Shown: one piece after another, positions 46,990 to 59,290 of the stretch
Layout: every line of letters starts with the position of its first letter
Position numbering within the stretch: the first letter of the stretch is position 1
NCBI GenBank assembly: GCA_963995505.1
Contig: OZ023198.1
Location: 12,081,141 to 12,145,140, forward strand
DNA: 64,000 bases
Origin: Hypericum androsaemum
Lineage: Eukaryota; Streptophyta; Magnoliopsida; Malpighiales; Hypericaceae
Reading direction: 5' to 3'
Program-made: the position numbers and the translations under genes
Notes under the pieces: model-generated
Databases searched by the model: none
What the model saw: the letters and a program-made list of their open reading frames with translations, nothing else
Told to the model about the DNA's origin: nothing

Positions 46990-47115
46990 CAACCTCATCG
47001 TTAATCAATATACCGAGAAAAGAAAACTCCTTTCTAACTCCTCGCTCGCCTATTCCAATTTCCAAAACTTTTAACATTATTTTTTCATACTATTTTGTAT
47101 TTGAATAGACACCTT

Positions 47116-47166
<51 letters not shown>

Positions 47167-48427
47167 ATCAAGTAATCAAAATACATGATAATTAAATATT
47201 TGAATAACAATATAATTTTTCTAATAAATATTTAATACTTATACATTTTCATTATATTTTACAGATCATCGAATTTCCCCATCTTCCCTATACTATACAG
47301 AAGCAAGAAAAAGGAAATTGGAAAACAAAATTAAACAAGCTGGCCTTGGCTTCCAAGGAAATACCCATACCATATGTATATTTTATTTTTTTGTTTCTTA
47401 TATATATATATATATATATATATTAATTTTCGCCTCTTCAACATAATCTTTCGCCGCCTTCTCCGTAACGTTTCGCCGATCAACTTTCGAGTTCCCTACA
47501 AAGAAACTTCCCCGCCGGCCCTGAAACCTCCCGATCGCCGGGGACTCCTACTGCTCCTCGCCGATCTCCGCCTCCGCCTCCGCTTCTCCCACCTCACTCA
47601 CTCACTCTCGTAATCTCCCCTCTCACTTCGTCAGTTAACGGATCACGAGCTGTCTTTTTTATAATTAATTTTTATTTTCTTCCGATTAATCATTTTGATT
47701 AATTCGCCTCCGTTCAATTGATTTCGTATCTTCCTCGCTGGTTTGCTAAAGAAGCGAGTTTCCAGAAATTTTCTCGATACATCTCAAACGAATTTTCCTT
47801 GATCCTGTTTATTTCTGGAAGCATCGATTCTACTTCTGCCCTAGGTTAATGTACATGTGCGATTTGAGTTAGTTTTTTTTAATCTCTTTGTTCGATTTCC
47901 AATGATTTATATGCTTCATTGTCGTGTTTCGATTTTTTTCTGAGGATGTCCCGGGCATTCTCAATGTATAATAGCTTTCGCTCTTGCGGTTTGATGTGTG
48001 CCATGGGATGTGTCTGGGACCGGGGTTGCGATTTCGGATGTTTGTTTGTCGCTGTGTTAATGTTCGCCTTCGGCAAGGTGTTGGATTTCTAGAGACATTT
48101 AGCCTAAGTGATAAAATTTCGGCTGATGGAAGGGATCCGCTTATGTTTGTTGTTCTTATGGCTGTAAGTGCGGTATACTTTTTGGAAATACATTTCAAGT
48201 ATTGAATAAGTTTCAACTCAGTGTTGAGATTTTGGGGAGATGCGTCTGGAAATTGTTTGGAGTGTGGCGCATACAGTGTTGCCGATGAAATGATACACCT
48301 TTCTCTGTTTTCATTTGAGAATGCATATACTGGAGATGTTTGCCTTAATGAATCTCTATCAGAGGAATTTAAGTTCACTTATCCTTTTGTTGTAGGTTGG
48401 TATTTGCAACCTTAAGACAAAGCACAA
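46990..48427 (+). promoter_or_regulatory. Promoter and 5' leader region of the zinc-finger gene
   Basis: Starts right after the copia target duplication. Contains (TA)n tracts at about 47120-47162 and 47399-47422, then a CT-rich leader-like region (about 47430-47610). A plausible 5' UTR intron runs from a donor at 47610 to a TGTAG acceptor at 48395, 32 bp before the ATG. The intron is inferred from consensus only. Confidence 0.5.
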
Positions 48428-51400
48428 ATGCCTGCTCCAAAAGTCAAGTCTAAAAACTCATTAGAGGTGATGAAAGCAGATGGAGGGAATGATTCCCTTG
48501 ACACATTCATCAGGCAAGCGATTGGAAAAGAGCCTCTGATTTCCTTCTCAAGGGCAGGCGACAATCCAATTCAGTGGATCCAATTACTACATGCTCTAGA
48601 CCAGCAAGGTACTTGCTTGCTTCTTTCTTTGGTTCTTAGCTACTCGTACAAATGAATAAACATTATTCAATGGATCTTGCCTTCTATGTCACATCTGTTT
48701 AAGTATGGTGCATTCATCTCCTGGCCTCTTGTTCTGCAGACCTCCCAGGTTGGCCCCTGCTTACTCCTTTGAAAGTGCAGATGCAGAAGTGCGAGAAGTG
48801 TTCGCGAGAATTCTGCTCATCAATTAATTACAGGAGGCATATACGGGTTCACCATCGCCTGAGAAAGCTTGATAAGGTTCTCCTTCACCCTTGCACGCAT
48901 CCTTGTTCTCCTTTATGGGGTTTCCATATTCAAAGCTAATACTCTCTTTTATCTTCGCTCTATCAGTTTCAAGTCCTAGGGCCTTAACTGATTCTGATGT
49001 TATCTCGTCGTTGTTTTTCTTATTCTGATTTTCTTAATGTAGGATTCCAGCAGAAATAGGGATCTATTAGGTGCCTTTTGGAACAAGGTGAAGCTTCTAT
49101 ATCTTGGTACATTTGGAGAATGCTTATTCTTGGTAGTATTGCTCATCAATTTATAATCTACTGCAGCTCTCGGATGATGATGCTACGGAGATATTATCAT
49201 TCAAGGATGTGTTGCTGCAGGTACTATTGGTTGCTTGAATTTCTTGTTTTCAGTTTTCACAAATCTTGTCTTGAGTGTCAAGCAGATTGTAGCAATGTTG
49301 TTTATAAATATAAGCTAGAAGTCTGTCCTCTTGACAAGCCTTTGGTTTGAGTAGTATTTAACCATTACTTCAACTTAAATTATAATCAGATGTACTTTTG
49401 AATTCGTCTTGTCATCTTCCGTTTCTTGATCTTTCCCTCAACCATGTTAGGAAGTTTCCGGGCCTTCTATTGTGAAGTCATTGACAGAACTTGTTCGGAA
49501 GCCAGGATTTTCTGCTCTTCCACAATATTGTCTGAGGGCTGGCTCCGCGCTTTTGGTTGGTGAACCTTTTTCCCCATTGGGTTGATTTCTTCTATTGCCT
49601 TCTCCATCTAGCTTGCTGATGTAATCTTATTTGAATGTGTGGCAGGATATTGTCCAATCCCGGCCTTCCAGTTTTCCCTTATCTTCAGATGAACTTTTTA
49701 GCATCCTTGATGATGCAAGCGAGAAGACGTTCTTGTGTGGACCAGCTGTATCTGTGCAAAAGTATATCTTCGACGGGGAAGCAGGGAAGATTGGGTTTGA
49801 AACTAAGAATTTAGTTGCTTGTACCAGTTTCCTTGTGGAGCAGAAATTGGTACCCTTTTCTTTTCTTGCAAGAGTGTTTAATTTGCAATTCCCGGGACAT
49901 TAGTTATTTACCTGAGATGGTCTTTGTAATTAATCTGTTATTTTCATGTTTGTCAGATAGAAGCTTGGTTGACTGATAAGGATGCAGAAGCTTTAAGGAG
50001 CCAGAAGTTGCTTATGGAGGAGGAAGAGGCGGCTCAGCGGAGGTGATTTTTCGTGTTTGCGCTGCATAGTTGTGCCCTCTTTTTATCCTCATTCATATAT
50101 GGGTTTCATGCAGTGTTGGAACTCTTTGTTTTCTGTATCTCAGATGTCGGGGATGGGACTGAAATATTTTTGTTTTGTTGGGTTCATGCTCTTTCCAGAA
50201 AAAAACAAATGATTATTATGAGTTCATTAGGCTGATAATACAAAGGATGACATAGCAGTTTCTTTCTGAAGAGGAGTCCTGTTAGAAACTAAAGAGGTAC
50301 CTATTTGTGATAAATTCCTCTCAGTTCGGAGAGCAGAGTAGGAAGACCCATACCAAGCACTTTTAGTGCGAGTAGGCCTCTCTCCGCATTTCTGATAGTC
50401 TCAGGAAGTGATGGCATTGAGGAACTCATTGTGTAATCTGCTGCATCGCTGACACTTTATAATTGTATCTTGAAAACTGGTGACACTTTATAATCGCTGA
50501 CACTTCATTGTTTAGTTTGTCTTTTTTCTTATCTTATCTCTGGTCCTGAATATTTAGACTAGCTGAGCTACTGGAAAGGAAAAGGCAGAAGAAACTCAGG
50601 CAGAAAGAACACAGAGCAAAGGAGCAGAGACTAAGCGAAGAGGATGCTAGGGAACGCATCGATGAGATGCTGGATGCCGCATCTTCTGCTCAACAACCAC
50701 ACGAAATGATTGAAACTGATTCTGATGCTCCTGAAGCAGAGGCTTCACCTGACAATAGAGCTTCTGCATCTCTTGAATATTTTCAGTTGGCAATTGCAGA
50801 TGACCTTATGGATGTGGAAGCTCATATGGAGAATGTTAATGGAAATGAAGATGTAGACAATGGGAATTATGCCCTGCGGGAGATTGGTCAGTGTAATTTT
50901 CATAGGCGTGCAATTGGGAGGAGGGACATGCCTACAAAATCACAATTGAATCGTGTGGCCAATGGTTTTTATTCAACTCAGAATTATCAGCATCCAAGAG
51001 CCAGCAACTCACTTAAGCATTGGGCTCAGTGGGAGGTGAAGCCTGTATCGGCAGCAAATACGGTTACTCAGAAATGGAGCCGCAAACCCAAAGCAGATTT
51101 TGATGAAGAAAGCTTGAAAGCAGAAGCACAAAAAGTACCAGCTGGCCATCCAGACAACAAGAAGTGTGAGTTGCTGATTGGCTCTATTTCGGTTTCGCTA
51201 GGAAATTCCAAGCCTCGTGATACCAATAATTTAGATAGCGCTCGTGATCATTGCTTGATGGAGCATCGATCGCAACAGGATATGGTAAATGAGAAGCACA
51301 ACAGACCTAATTCTGCTCAGGGTGGGACCGGCAAGTCAACAGTCACGTTCTGGAGGCCTGTGAGTCGCAATGGAAATGGGCCAACAACTGTTGAAAATGG

Positions 51401-51981
51401 CGATGAGAAATCCCATGTGGATGACCTTGTCAAGGCCGATGCCGTGATGTCGGATGGGGTAGAGTCAAGTACTGTGTTGGATAGTGAATCGGGAACACAG
51501 AACCTAGAGGAGGCCTTGCATCCAGGAAGCCTGCACTTCTCGAGCGAGATGGCAAAAACATTTCTTGCGGAGAGTAAGTCGTTCCTTTCATTTTGGCGAT
51601 AGCGGCTTTATCCTATAACAACTATTCAAAAAATTTCTGTCAATCCAGATCTTCCAGTAATTTGTTTTCACCACAAGGAACGACTGAGCATTGAACTTCT
51701 GTGCAGGATGGAAGGAGGCGATTGCAGCAGAACATGTGAAACTGGTCCTAACTCCCAACTCGGAACAATCAGAATACGCAGAGGTAGGGGGTGGCACGGA
51801 CATTGCTCTGTCCAAGTTGTTCGACCTCAACGGAACTGTCATTCCCGGCAGCGCAGAGAACCACTCAGGCGCTGCGGCACACGAGCCTACAAACTCGGTT
51901 GCAGCTAAAACCAAGTTTAGAGCAATGCCTGAGAAGGGTGTCAAGGTAAAGTACGTACCGAAACAAAGAACTATCACCTAG
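48428..51981 (+). CDS. Single C2H2 zinc-finger protein with coiled coil
   Basis: Exons: 48428-48608, 48740-48876, 49043-49087, 49167-49220, 49451-49555, 49646-49849, 49957-50042, 50558-51573, 51707-51981; 700 residues. One classical C2H2 finger lies at about residues 78-98 (CEKCSREF...HIRVHH; C-x2-C-x12-H-x3-H). The middle part (residues about 100-265) is a mixed region with SIVKSLTELV and GFSALPQYCLRAGS blocks. A charged Glu/Arg/Lys coiled coil follows (residues about 255-305, LLERKRQKKLRQKEHRAKEQ). The long exon 8 encodes a low-complexity, probably disordered region with FWRPVS. The final exon ends VKVKYVPKQRTIT. A nucleic-acid-binding role is suggested by the finger and basic coil, but I know no specific function. 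Confidence 0.85.
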
Positions 51982-52949
51982 GAGAGAAGATGGTTTGTTT
52001 AAAGAACTGTCACCTAGGAGAGAAGATGGTTTGTTTTCTGGTTATACAGTTGAGGAGTTGTTACATTCTTAGCAGAGGTTCCAGTTTTACGATGGTCTCT
52101 CTCTGAAAGATTTAAGGAAGCTTTTAGTAGATGGTTTTTTTCTGGTTCCTTCGGCAAGTTTTGGTCAGTGAGCTAATCTCGAATTCTATTGTAATAAATC
52201 TTTGGTCATTTAGGTATTGGAATTTTCGTTTTTGTCCTCGACTCTGGTAGGTACAAATCACCCGTTCACGTACATAATATTCTTAATTTCATTAGATCAA
52301 ATAATTTAAATTTGAATTGAATATTTTTGAAAAATGGTATTATTTTTCTAACAACGTTCTCATATTTTACGTCCTCATATGCAAAAAAGGGCATCTATCA
52401 ACTTATTCTGACATGGGATAATAAGTCTATAACATAATAAGTTTATGAACTTGGTCTTATCTTACCATTAGAAAACAAAAAAAATTCTATGTAGCATGTT
52501 TAAATCATACTTTTAACATGTGTAACTGTAGTAAAAAAAATTTTGGGCTCAAATTGTACTGAATTTGTTTGAATGAGAGATATTTAACAAAATCCCAATT
52601 GGTCATTAACAAGGTTACACGTGGATCGAAGAAGATAAGGAGGACAACAGTAAAAGCTCCAAACTTGCAGTTCCCTTCTCCTAGGAGCCACGTTATACGA
52701 GTCTCAACCTTAAACTCCTAACCCACCGACACTTGTCCACTCTCCTCACCCCACATCGATACTCAATTATCCCATATCTCGAATAATCGTTTAGCAGATG
52801 CATTGTCCAAATACGATTAAAAAAAATTAACTTAATTCGATGTACATTTTCTACCATAAAAACAATCATTCATCTCTCTCTCCCTCGTCGGTCCTAGAAT
52901 CGAAATCTCTATAACCAACCCGAAATCTAAGAAGAGAGATCACAGAGAC
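51982..52949. other. Intergenic region (3' UTR of the zinc-finger gene; promoter of the membrane-protein gene)
   Basis: A short direct duplication occurs at the start (AACTATCACCTAGGAGAGA and AACTGTCACCTAGGAGAGA, about 51969 and 52003), right at and after the stop codon. The right half has an ACACGTGG G-box near 52618. No gene was recognised. Confidence 0.6.
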
Positions 52950-53675
52950 ATGTCAGGAGGGGTCGGTCCAACATGCAACGACGTAAGCCTGCCCAAAGAA
53001 CAGAACTTAGCCTCCCAAAAGAACACAGCCACAAGGAGACATGGCCGTGGCTTCCTCAGCTTCCGGCAGCTGAATTGCCTCGCGGTGATCGTCGTCCTCG
53101 CCGCGAGTGGCTTAGTAAGCCTCGAGGACTTCGGGTTCGTCGTGTTCTCCATTGGCTACATGTACTTCCTCTCCAAGGTGGCCTTCCCTTCAATGAGCCA
53201 GCCAGGTGAAGAATCCATGGTGTTTGATCCAACCAACAAGGTCCTTAGATGGTATATCCTAATAACTGCCATAATTGGCCTCCTCCTTCCAATTGTGTAC
53301 ATCTTCGAAGGCATCTTCGAGGGTGACAAGGAGAGGATAAAGGCGGCCGCCCCGCATCTGTTCCTCCTTGCCAGCCAGGTTTTCATGGAGGGTGTGGCGT
53401 ATTCGGGCCGGTTTTCGATCCCTGTGTTCGCGTTCGTCCCGGTTTTCTACAACTCCAGGAGGATCTTCACCATTGTGGACTGGCTAAGGAGTGAGGTTTA
53501 CAAGGTGGATGAGGAGTACGGAGGGTCAACCAGGAGGTTGGTCATGGGGAGGGCTCTTGCTGTGGCTAATATGGCACTTTGGTGCTTCAATCTCTTTGGC
53601 TTCTTGTTGCCTGTCTATCTCCCTAGGGTCTTTAAGAAGTACTATTCTGCCTCCAAGGTTAAAGACTCAATTTAG
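52950..53675 (+). CDS. Intronless plant membrane protein of unknown function (DUF7733-like)
   Basis: 241 residues in one exon. After a hydrophilic basic N-terminus (residues 1-40) come four or five hydrophobic segments: about 42-60 (LNCLAVIVVLAASGLVSL), 62-76 (FGFVVFSIGYMYFL), 100-120 (WYILITAIIGLLLPIVYIF), a weaker one near 135-165 and 205-227 (MALWCFNLFGFLLPVYLP). It ends with a Lys-rich tail. It resembles a conserved plant-only membrane family from memory; no catalytic motif is visible. The start is the first ATG in a long open frame and has a purine context (GACATGTC). Confidence 0.8.
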   Translation: MSGGVGPTCNDVSLPKEQNLASQKNTATRRHGRGFLSFRQLNCLAVIVVLAASGLVSLEDFGFVVFSIGYMYFLSKVAFPSMSQPGEESMVFDPTNKVLRWYILITAIIGLLLPIVYIFEGIFEGDKERIKAAAPHLFLLASQVFMEGVAYSGRFSIPVFAFVPVFYNSRRIFTIVDWLRSEVYKVDEEYGGSTRRLVMGRALAVANMALWCFNLFGFLLPVYLPRVFKKYYSASKVKDSI

Positions 53676-54229
53676 TTGACCTCTTTGGCCTTGTGAGAGT
53701 ATCTAAATATGTTCCTAAGTTCTAAGATTACGGCTCTCTTATGTTCTATGTACCATTATTAACCAATGGAATGCCCATGTAAAGAATATTACACTCCAAC
53801 CCGTTTAGGAGAATTGTGCCGCATATGTAGTCTTACCCGACTCGGACCGAGATGACTCCTGGGAGGGTGAATTCAACAGAGCTTGCCAATGTAACCAATC
53901 TGGAATATAACTCTCACAGGCACAACAGATGAACAAAGCTTTCTTACTCAAAATGGAGAAAAGGCAGTCTCAAATGTTGCTAATATGTACATTACAAAGG
54001 GGATAAAGCTGAAGGTAGTGGCTGAAGGAAAATGCCAGTAGGGGTAGCTAACAGGCTCGACAATTTGTTCGACGCTGTAATTTCAGAGATGTCCCGCCAT
54101 TCGTTCTTCATTCCGAATCTCTTCCTAGTATGGTGAGAGACAAGTTTGGCTAGAGCATATCAGAGTAGAGCATAACTATTGACCTCAACCGGGTGACCGG
54201 GCGCAAGTGAAGCCATTAGACGTCAAATG
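53676..54229. other. Tail-to-tail spacer
   Basis: Between convergent stops of the membrane-protein and SKP1-like genes. It presumably contains both 3' UTRs. Nothing else was recognised. Confidence 0.7.
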
Positions 54230-56491
54230 CTACTGCAGGTAACCCCTTGAAGAGACTAGGAGGGAACCAGGACATTCAAGAAGCGAACCGTTTCCATTGA
54301 ATAATTCCTGCAACCTTTGGGGCCAAGCTGAATTCAGTCTTCGGGCAAAGTCTTCGACTTCTCTGAATTAGAAATGATATTCATGTTAAATTCAAAACTC
54401 GACAAGGTTCACAACTGCGAATACCTAATGCAGCAGCCGACGGAGGGAGATTGCAACCTCTCGTAGCAGCATACACTACTAACCTATCAAGTTGTTCCTT
54501 CATGGTAGGATCCAACTCATCATCAAAATCAGCATCATCAAAATCAGAGTCCTGCAGAAAGGTGGTATCTTGGAACTTCGGACATACCACGCAGCTGGCA
54601 GCGAAAGTAGATTTCACCTCAACGTTTTGACATGCAGAAAGGGGAGAATCCGACTGATATAAGAACGACCCAATTAGTTTTCGGTCAATCTTCTCTGTTT
54701 CTCTTTACAATTTCTTTCAACAGACTGGCAGATTGTAATCAGATAGACTGAGAATAACACCTACTAACCTTTTCATAATTTTTGAGTGACTTCTTAGTAG
54801 AAGTATCCTTCGGGTGCCCTTTTCTCCTCCTATTTTTCTTTTTACGATTACAGTTTCTTGTTCCCTTTGGATCTGCAGAGATGATCGATATCTTCTCAAT
54901 ACATTCTTACTACCTCAAGAAAATGAGGACTCGGGGTCACTGGAATAGACAAATGAAAGATGAAGCATCCACTGAGTACCTTCATTCACACCATTTATGA
55001 AGGCCAAGAGATCATCTACTGAACGTTCATCAACATGCTCTTCCTCGACCTCAACACTCTGAAACATTTGATAAATGAAGTTGATGATTATACATACATG
55101 CCGGGGGGTGAATTCAGTTTAAGAAAATGATATAGATCATTCAGACCGTCCAAGTTGTTAAGATGGAGATCCCATATCAGAGTCAAAAAACACAACAAGT
55201 TCAAGTAGCCACCTTCAACTTCTGTCTCTCTTTTAATTCTTGTCTCTTTCTAGCATAAAGCCGGTTTAGAAGACGAATGTGTGGATCATCCGTCATGTTC
55301 CGAAGTGGCTCCAATTTCTCTTCCTGAAAAAGGAAAGAACAGAGGTTTCATTGAAGCAGCGATAGAGGCAACTGAACATTAGTTATTTTACTGGTGTTGG
55401 CTAACCTCTGTAAGATCATCTGGTAAATTAAATGCCTCACGAATTTCTTCAGGAGATTTCCCTTCAATGATTCGAGCAAGTGCACGACTAGTGAGATCAA
55501 CCAAAGGCCTCAACTGGAGGCTGTCAGCAGCTGAAACCAACTCGCATAATCTTTTGGTATCCATTCTTATAAACTTTTCGTCGAAGGTTTTACGCTCCTA
55601 CGAACAGCGACAAGAAACTAGATCTTAGTTCAGATCCAAATTAATTGAAATGTTGTCATCATTCCACCCCAGTTCCAACCAGTAGGGACTAACACAATCG
55701 CATAAACAAAACCTACTGAGGCTGTCTATTTAGAGCATCTGCCAAGTTCCTCTATCCCTCAATTACCAAGAACTTTCATCACTAGTTACTAAAACAGAAA
55801 TGAATGCAAGTATAAGGCACATGCAAGCACGAAACACAAACAAAGCAACCTGAGCAGACGAAAATGAAGAAACTGTGCCAGTGAAGAGACTTTTTACCTT
55901 ATTAGAGCGACCTGGAACTTGATGAAACCGACAGTAATCAAGTATCGAACCTAAGACAGCAGGACCGACCCGTTGAGGAAGCAATATAGCATAGTTTTTT
56001 GACGACCCTGTTCCTTTCTGAAAAAATTCTCTGCATATCATGGGGCAAAGTATGGCAATTTCTTCTTCAACTTGCTGGATAGAGCCATCAGCAGTTTGTA
56101 GCCATATGTATGATTTCATCTTGATGATGCAAAATCATAACCAAATTAGTGAATAGAAAAGCTTGCTTCACAGTTTATGGGAGTAAATAGTCATGCTTCT
56201 GATAACGTAATAACCCAAAACCCTCAAGTATGCAACGTTTAAAAATTGAAGTTCCTGAAGCTCGATCTACCCAGCACATGTATCAAAATAACCTCTATAG
56301 TCTATAGGTTCAAGGTTTCAAATAACCTTTACCGAAAAGTAACACTTTTTCAGTGGTCAAGAGCCAAACATCCAATCACACTAAACTCATCCTAATCAAC
56401 TCTTAAACTAAATTCAGAATGAAATACAAGGAAAGATATCAGGTGAGATTAACGCAAAATGATAGCATACCTCGGGTTTCACTAAAGCCAT
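54230..56491 (-). CDS. ASK21: SKP1-like protein with long C-terminal extension (ASK20/ASK21 type)
   Basis: SKP1 links F-box proteins to CUL1 in SCF ubiquitin ligases. Exons 5' to 3': 56491-56471, 56119-55898, 55597-55406, 55323-55213, 55058-54980, 54872-54769, 54653-54484, 54362-54230; 343 residues. The tiny first exon encodes MALVKPE and joins MKSYIWLQTADG. The N-terminal SKP1/BTB-like domain (about 8-85) includes VEEEIAILCPMIC and ILDYCRFHQVPGR. The SKP1 dimerisation domain (about 100-165) includes LCELVSAADSLQLRPLVDL and IIEGKSPEEIREAFNLPDD. Ordinary SKP1 proteins stop near 160 residues. Here a further about 180 residues follow, with SVDDLLAFING, a Lys/Arg cluster (RKKKNRRRKGHPK), an acidic cluster (DSDFDDADFDDELDP) and REVEDFARRLN. 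This layout is that of Arabidopsis ASK20/21; which of the two is closer is not decided. Confidence 0.93.
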
Positions 56492-57240
56492 ATTACCCTC
56501 TCACGTTCAAAGATAGCTGCCAACCTTGTGGGGATACACCGAAGAAACACAACACAAACAGCTGTTTCAGTACGCGCAAAGTAGAACAGGAAACAAGAGT
56601 TGCCTCCACTTCAGAAGATTAACTCTCAAAAGTGCAGATAAGCTTTTTATCAGTGCTTCCCAGATGGACACTTGACTGAGCCCCAACGAGGCGTATACAA
56701 GCATTCTTACCAAGAATACTCCCACAAGTCCTGTCACCAGGAAATACGTGTCGGATGTTACAGGCGAAAGTACACCAAGAAAACAATGTGACAAAGAATT
56801 CAAGTGTATAAACTCGAGAACTAAAGTTAATTGTCTATCTTCTGGAGACTAAAAACTAAACTTATCAAGAGAATCAACGATCCAATTCGAACCCGAAGCT
56901 ATTATCCGCGGACGAAAATTCAACGACTTTACATTAGACAATTAGCTCACTAATTCGCCACAGGGTCTCCTCTTGGCTCTATCCTTTTGGTATCCATAAC
57001 CAAACTACATTAAACCAACCCCCCAAAACAAAACACGGGAGTGCGATGTGACCCGTGTACCAAAAGACACCATTAGGAGAACCGCCTCGTAAAAATGGCC
57101 AATACCAGATTACACAGACAAACTACTGGCCAAAACCCACAACACAGAAATCACAAAGAACCTTGTTCGTCGACCTAATTCAACAATTGGGTACCTGAGA
57201 AAGCCAAAGTCGATAACTTTTCGTCCCCCCCTGTTTGGGA
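56492..57240 (-). promoter_or_regulatory. 5' leader and promoter region of the SKP1-like gene
   Basis: The first coding exon has only 21 nt, so leader sequence lies upstream. No clear TATA box was recognised. Possible non-coding exon sequence around 57190-57240 is not supported by a firm splice pair. Confidence 0.45.
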
Positions 57241-58140
57241 TTCTTCCCCTTCCGCTTGCTGGGTCTCGCTAAAGATTGAATCTTTCGCACTCTTTTTTTA
57301 ATAAATGTAATTAATTACTCGAGAATTTAGGATTTTTCTTTTTTTATTAGTTCAGTGGCTTGTGCTCGCCGCCGAGATTGGCACGTGAGGCGTTTCCCGA
57401 CACGTGGGTGGGTGGGTGGGTTAGGGTTTCTCAGTTTGGGCCACGGGGAGACAAACTTGGAAAAGCCGATCGGGCCTGTGGGGATGTTCCTCTTTTGGTC
57501 CGATGTTAGGATGTTTATGGTTTAATGAGCCCATGATGATTGATGCCTTTTCCAATCCCAAAATTTCGCTCTCTGAGTTGTGATGTAAATTATCAACCAA
57601 CAATATGTAAGGAAGTTATTCTAAGTTAATTAAGTGTTTCGAGTTTTAATTCTTAAAAATATAATAGTATTAAATATTTTTTGAAAAAGTTTTACCACCC
57701 ACCCATTTGAATCTGAATTAGTTGATACAGATCTATTGACTTATTAATTTGTCCTAACGACAAAAGACGTAAGATGATTTGACAGAGATCTGAATTCAAA
57801 CTATGACAAGGTGTATATTTTTGATGTAAAAAATTTACCTTTCAAAAAAGTTATTAATTGATTTTTTAAAATCATTGAGAACTGAAAAATACTAAGCTAC
57901 CAAAATTAATCAATTTCTTCTACGTATAAAAAAACCAATTTCTTCTGATATTTCAAATATGAATTGATCCGACATTGTAACCACGTATAAACGACAAACG
58001 AATATTTAAAATCAAAAATTTTTGATAAAATTTTGGGAAAATAAAATTTATAGAAGATTCCCAATTCCGTTTCGGAAAATAAATATTCAATCTGATAGCG
58101 AAAAGATAAACCGATATGTTCCCTAAAAGGTTAGCCGGAT
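57241..58140. other. Gene-free AT-rich region with a G-box
   Basis: Contains CACGTG motifs near 57381 and 57401 and a TGGG tandem run (57406-57421). The rest is AT-rich, apart from the SINE-like copy at 57752-57845. Confidence 0.5.
57752..57845 (+). repeat. SINE-like copy B
   Basis: Plus-strand blocks ACGACAAAAGACGTAAG, then TGAATTCAAACTATGACA, then a tail AAAAAATTTACCTTTC. These correspond in order to the minus-strand copy at 21023-21120. Confidence 0.45.
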
Positions 58141-58154
58141 TTAAACTCTTCTTC

Positions 58155-58640
58155 TCATGATTATGGGACACCGGGTCTGGATTGGGCACGGAATGCTCAG
58201 ATTCCGAACCGTTCGGAATGAAGACACGCGGGGACTTTTTTGCAAACGCGCTAAAATTTCGGGACCAAAATGAAAAAAGCCACGCACAAACGCAGGCCGG
58301 ATACAAATGCCATTATCACGTGACTGCGCATGCCAGTATCACATAACTGTGCATGCCACTATCACATAACTACGCATGCCAGTGTGACCTTTTTGCAAAA
58401 ATGCTAAAATATGGGGGACCAAAATGAAAAAAACTACGCGCGCCATTATCATCAACGGGACTTGCCACTGTCACAAAATACACATGCCATTATCACATAA
58501 CTGCGCTTGCCATTATCACATAACTGCACTTGCCATTATCACATAACTACGCTTGCCACTGCGGTCCCCTTTCACTCCAAACCGTACGGAATCGATTCCT
58601 TCACTCCGTGCTCAATCCAGACCCATGGGACACCACCCTA
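58155..58640. repeat. Minisatellite flanked by inverted repeats
   Basis: Units of about 23-24 bp with the core TGCCAnTATCACATAACT are repeated about eight times in two blocks (58308-58385 and 58460-58560). The block between them repeats a longer phrase (GCTAAAAT...GGGACCAAAATGAAAAAA at about 58250 and 58403). The outer flanks are inverted: GGGTCTGGATTGGGCACGGA at about 58172 and its near reverse complement at about 58605-58625. This suggests a TIR-bearing mobile element with an expanded interior. Confidence 0.75.
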
Positions 58641-59290
58641 TCATTTCTTGCATCAATCGGTACTAAGCTGGAGCTTTTCTGCCAAGTACTAATAAGGAGA
58701 ATAAGGATCAATAATATTCCCGAGTTGATTCGGAGAATCATTCGTTTCAAATCGGGTATATTTTTGGACAAGAAGTATATCATTTTTATTAAAAATCTAT
58801 AAAATAAACTATAATACCAAAATATGATAAAATAGTTAAATTCTTAAAATTTAGAAACAATAATACATGATTATTAGAGTGAATTCTTGCACAAAGATTT
58901 TGAATCAATTATTATGAACACTAAATAGAATTCGGAACTCAACTTCGGAAGTTAATATAAACCTCATCTTCGAGCGATTAATAGACAGATTCGTTGGTGG
59001 CGCATCAAACTGCAGGGCGTTAAGATTATTTAAAGTAACAAGATGCTTTTTGAATCACCATGTCCTCATCCCTACATTAAACAGGCTCATACCATAGGTT
59101 AATATTAATTGGCACCATGTGACATTAGTTGGTTGTGACAACAACTAATGGGAACGAATAAATTGAACGGTACACGGAGCCCAAAAGACTTCGTTTTCAG
59201 TTGTACAAGATATTTTTTTAGGTAAGAGAGGACGCCATTGAAGGCCATTGGTGAATTTATGAGCTCGATTATTGTTTGTTTATTGGACCA

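Noticed and set aside
58308..58560. CRISPR-like regular repeats
   Set aside because: Units are contiguous without unique spacers and the context is a plant nuclear genome, so it is a minisatellite.
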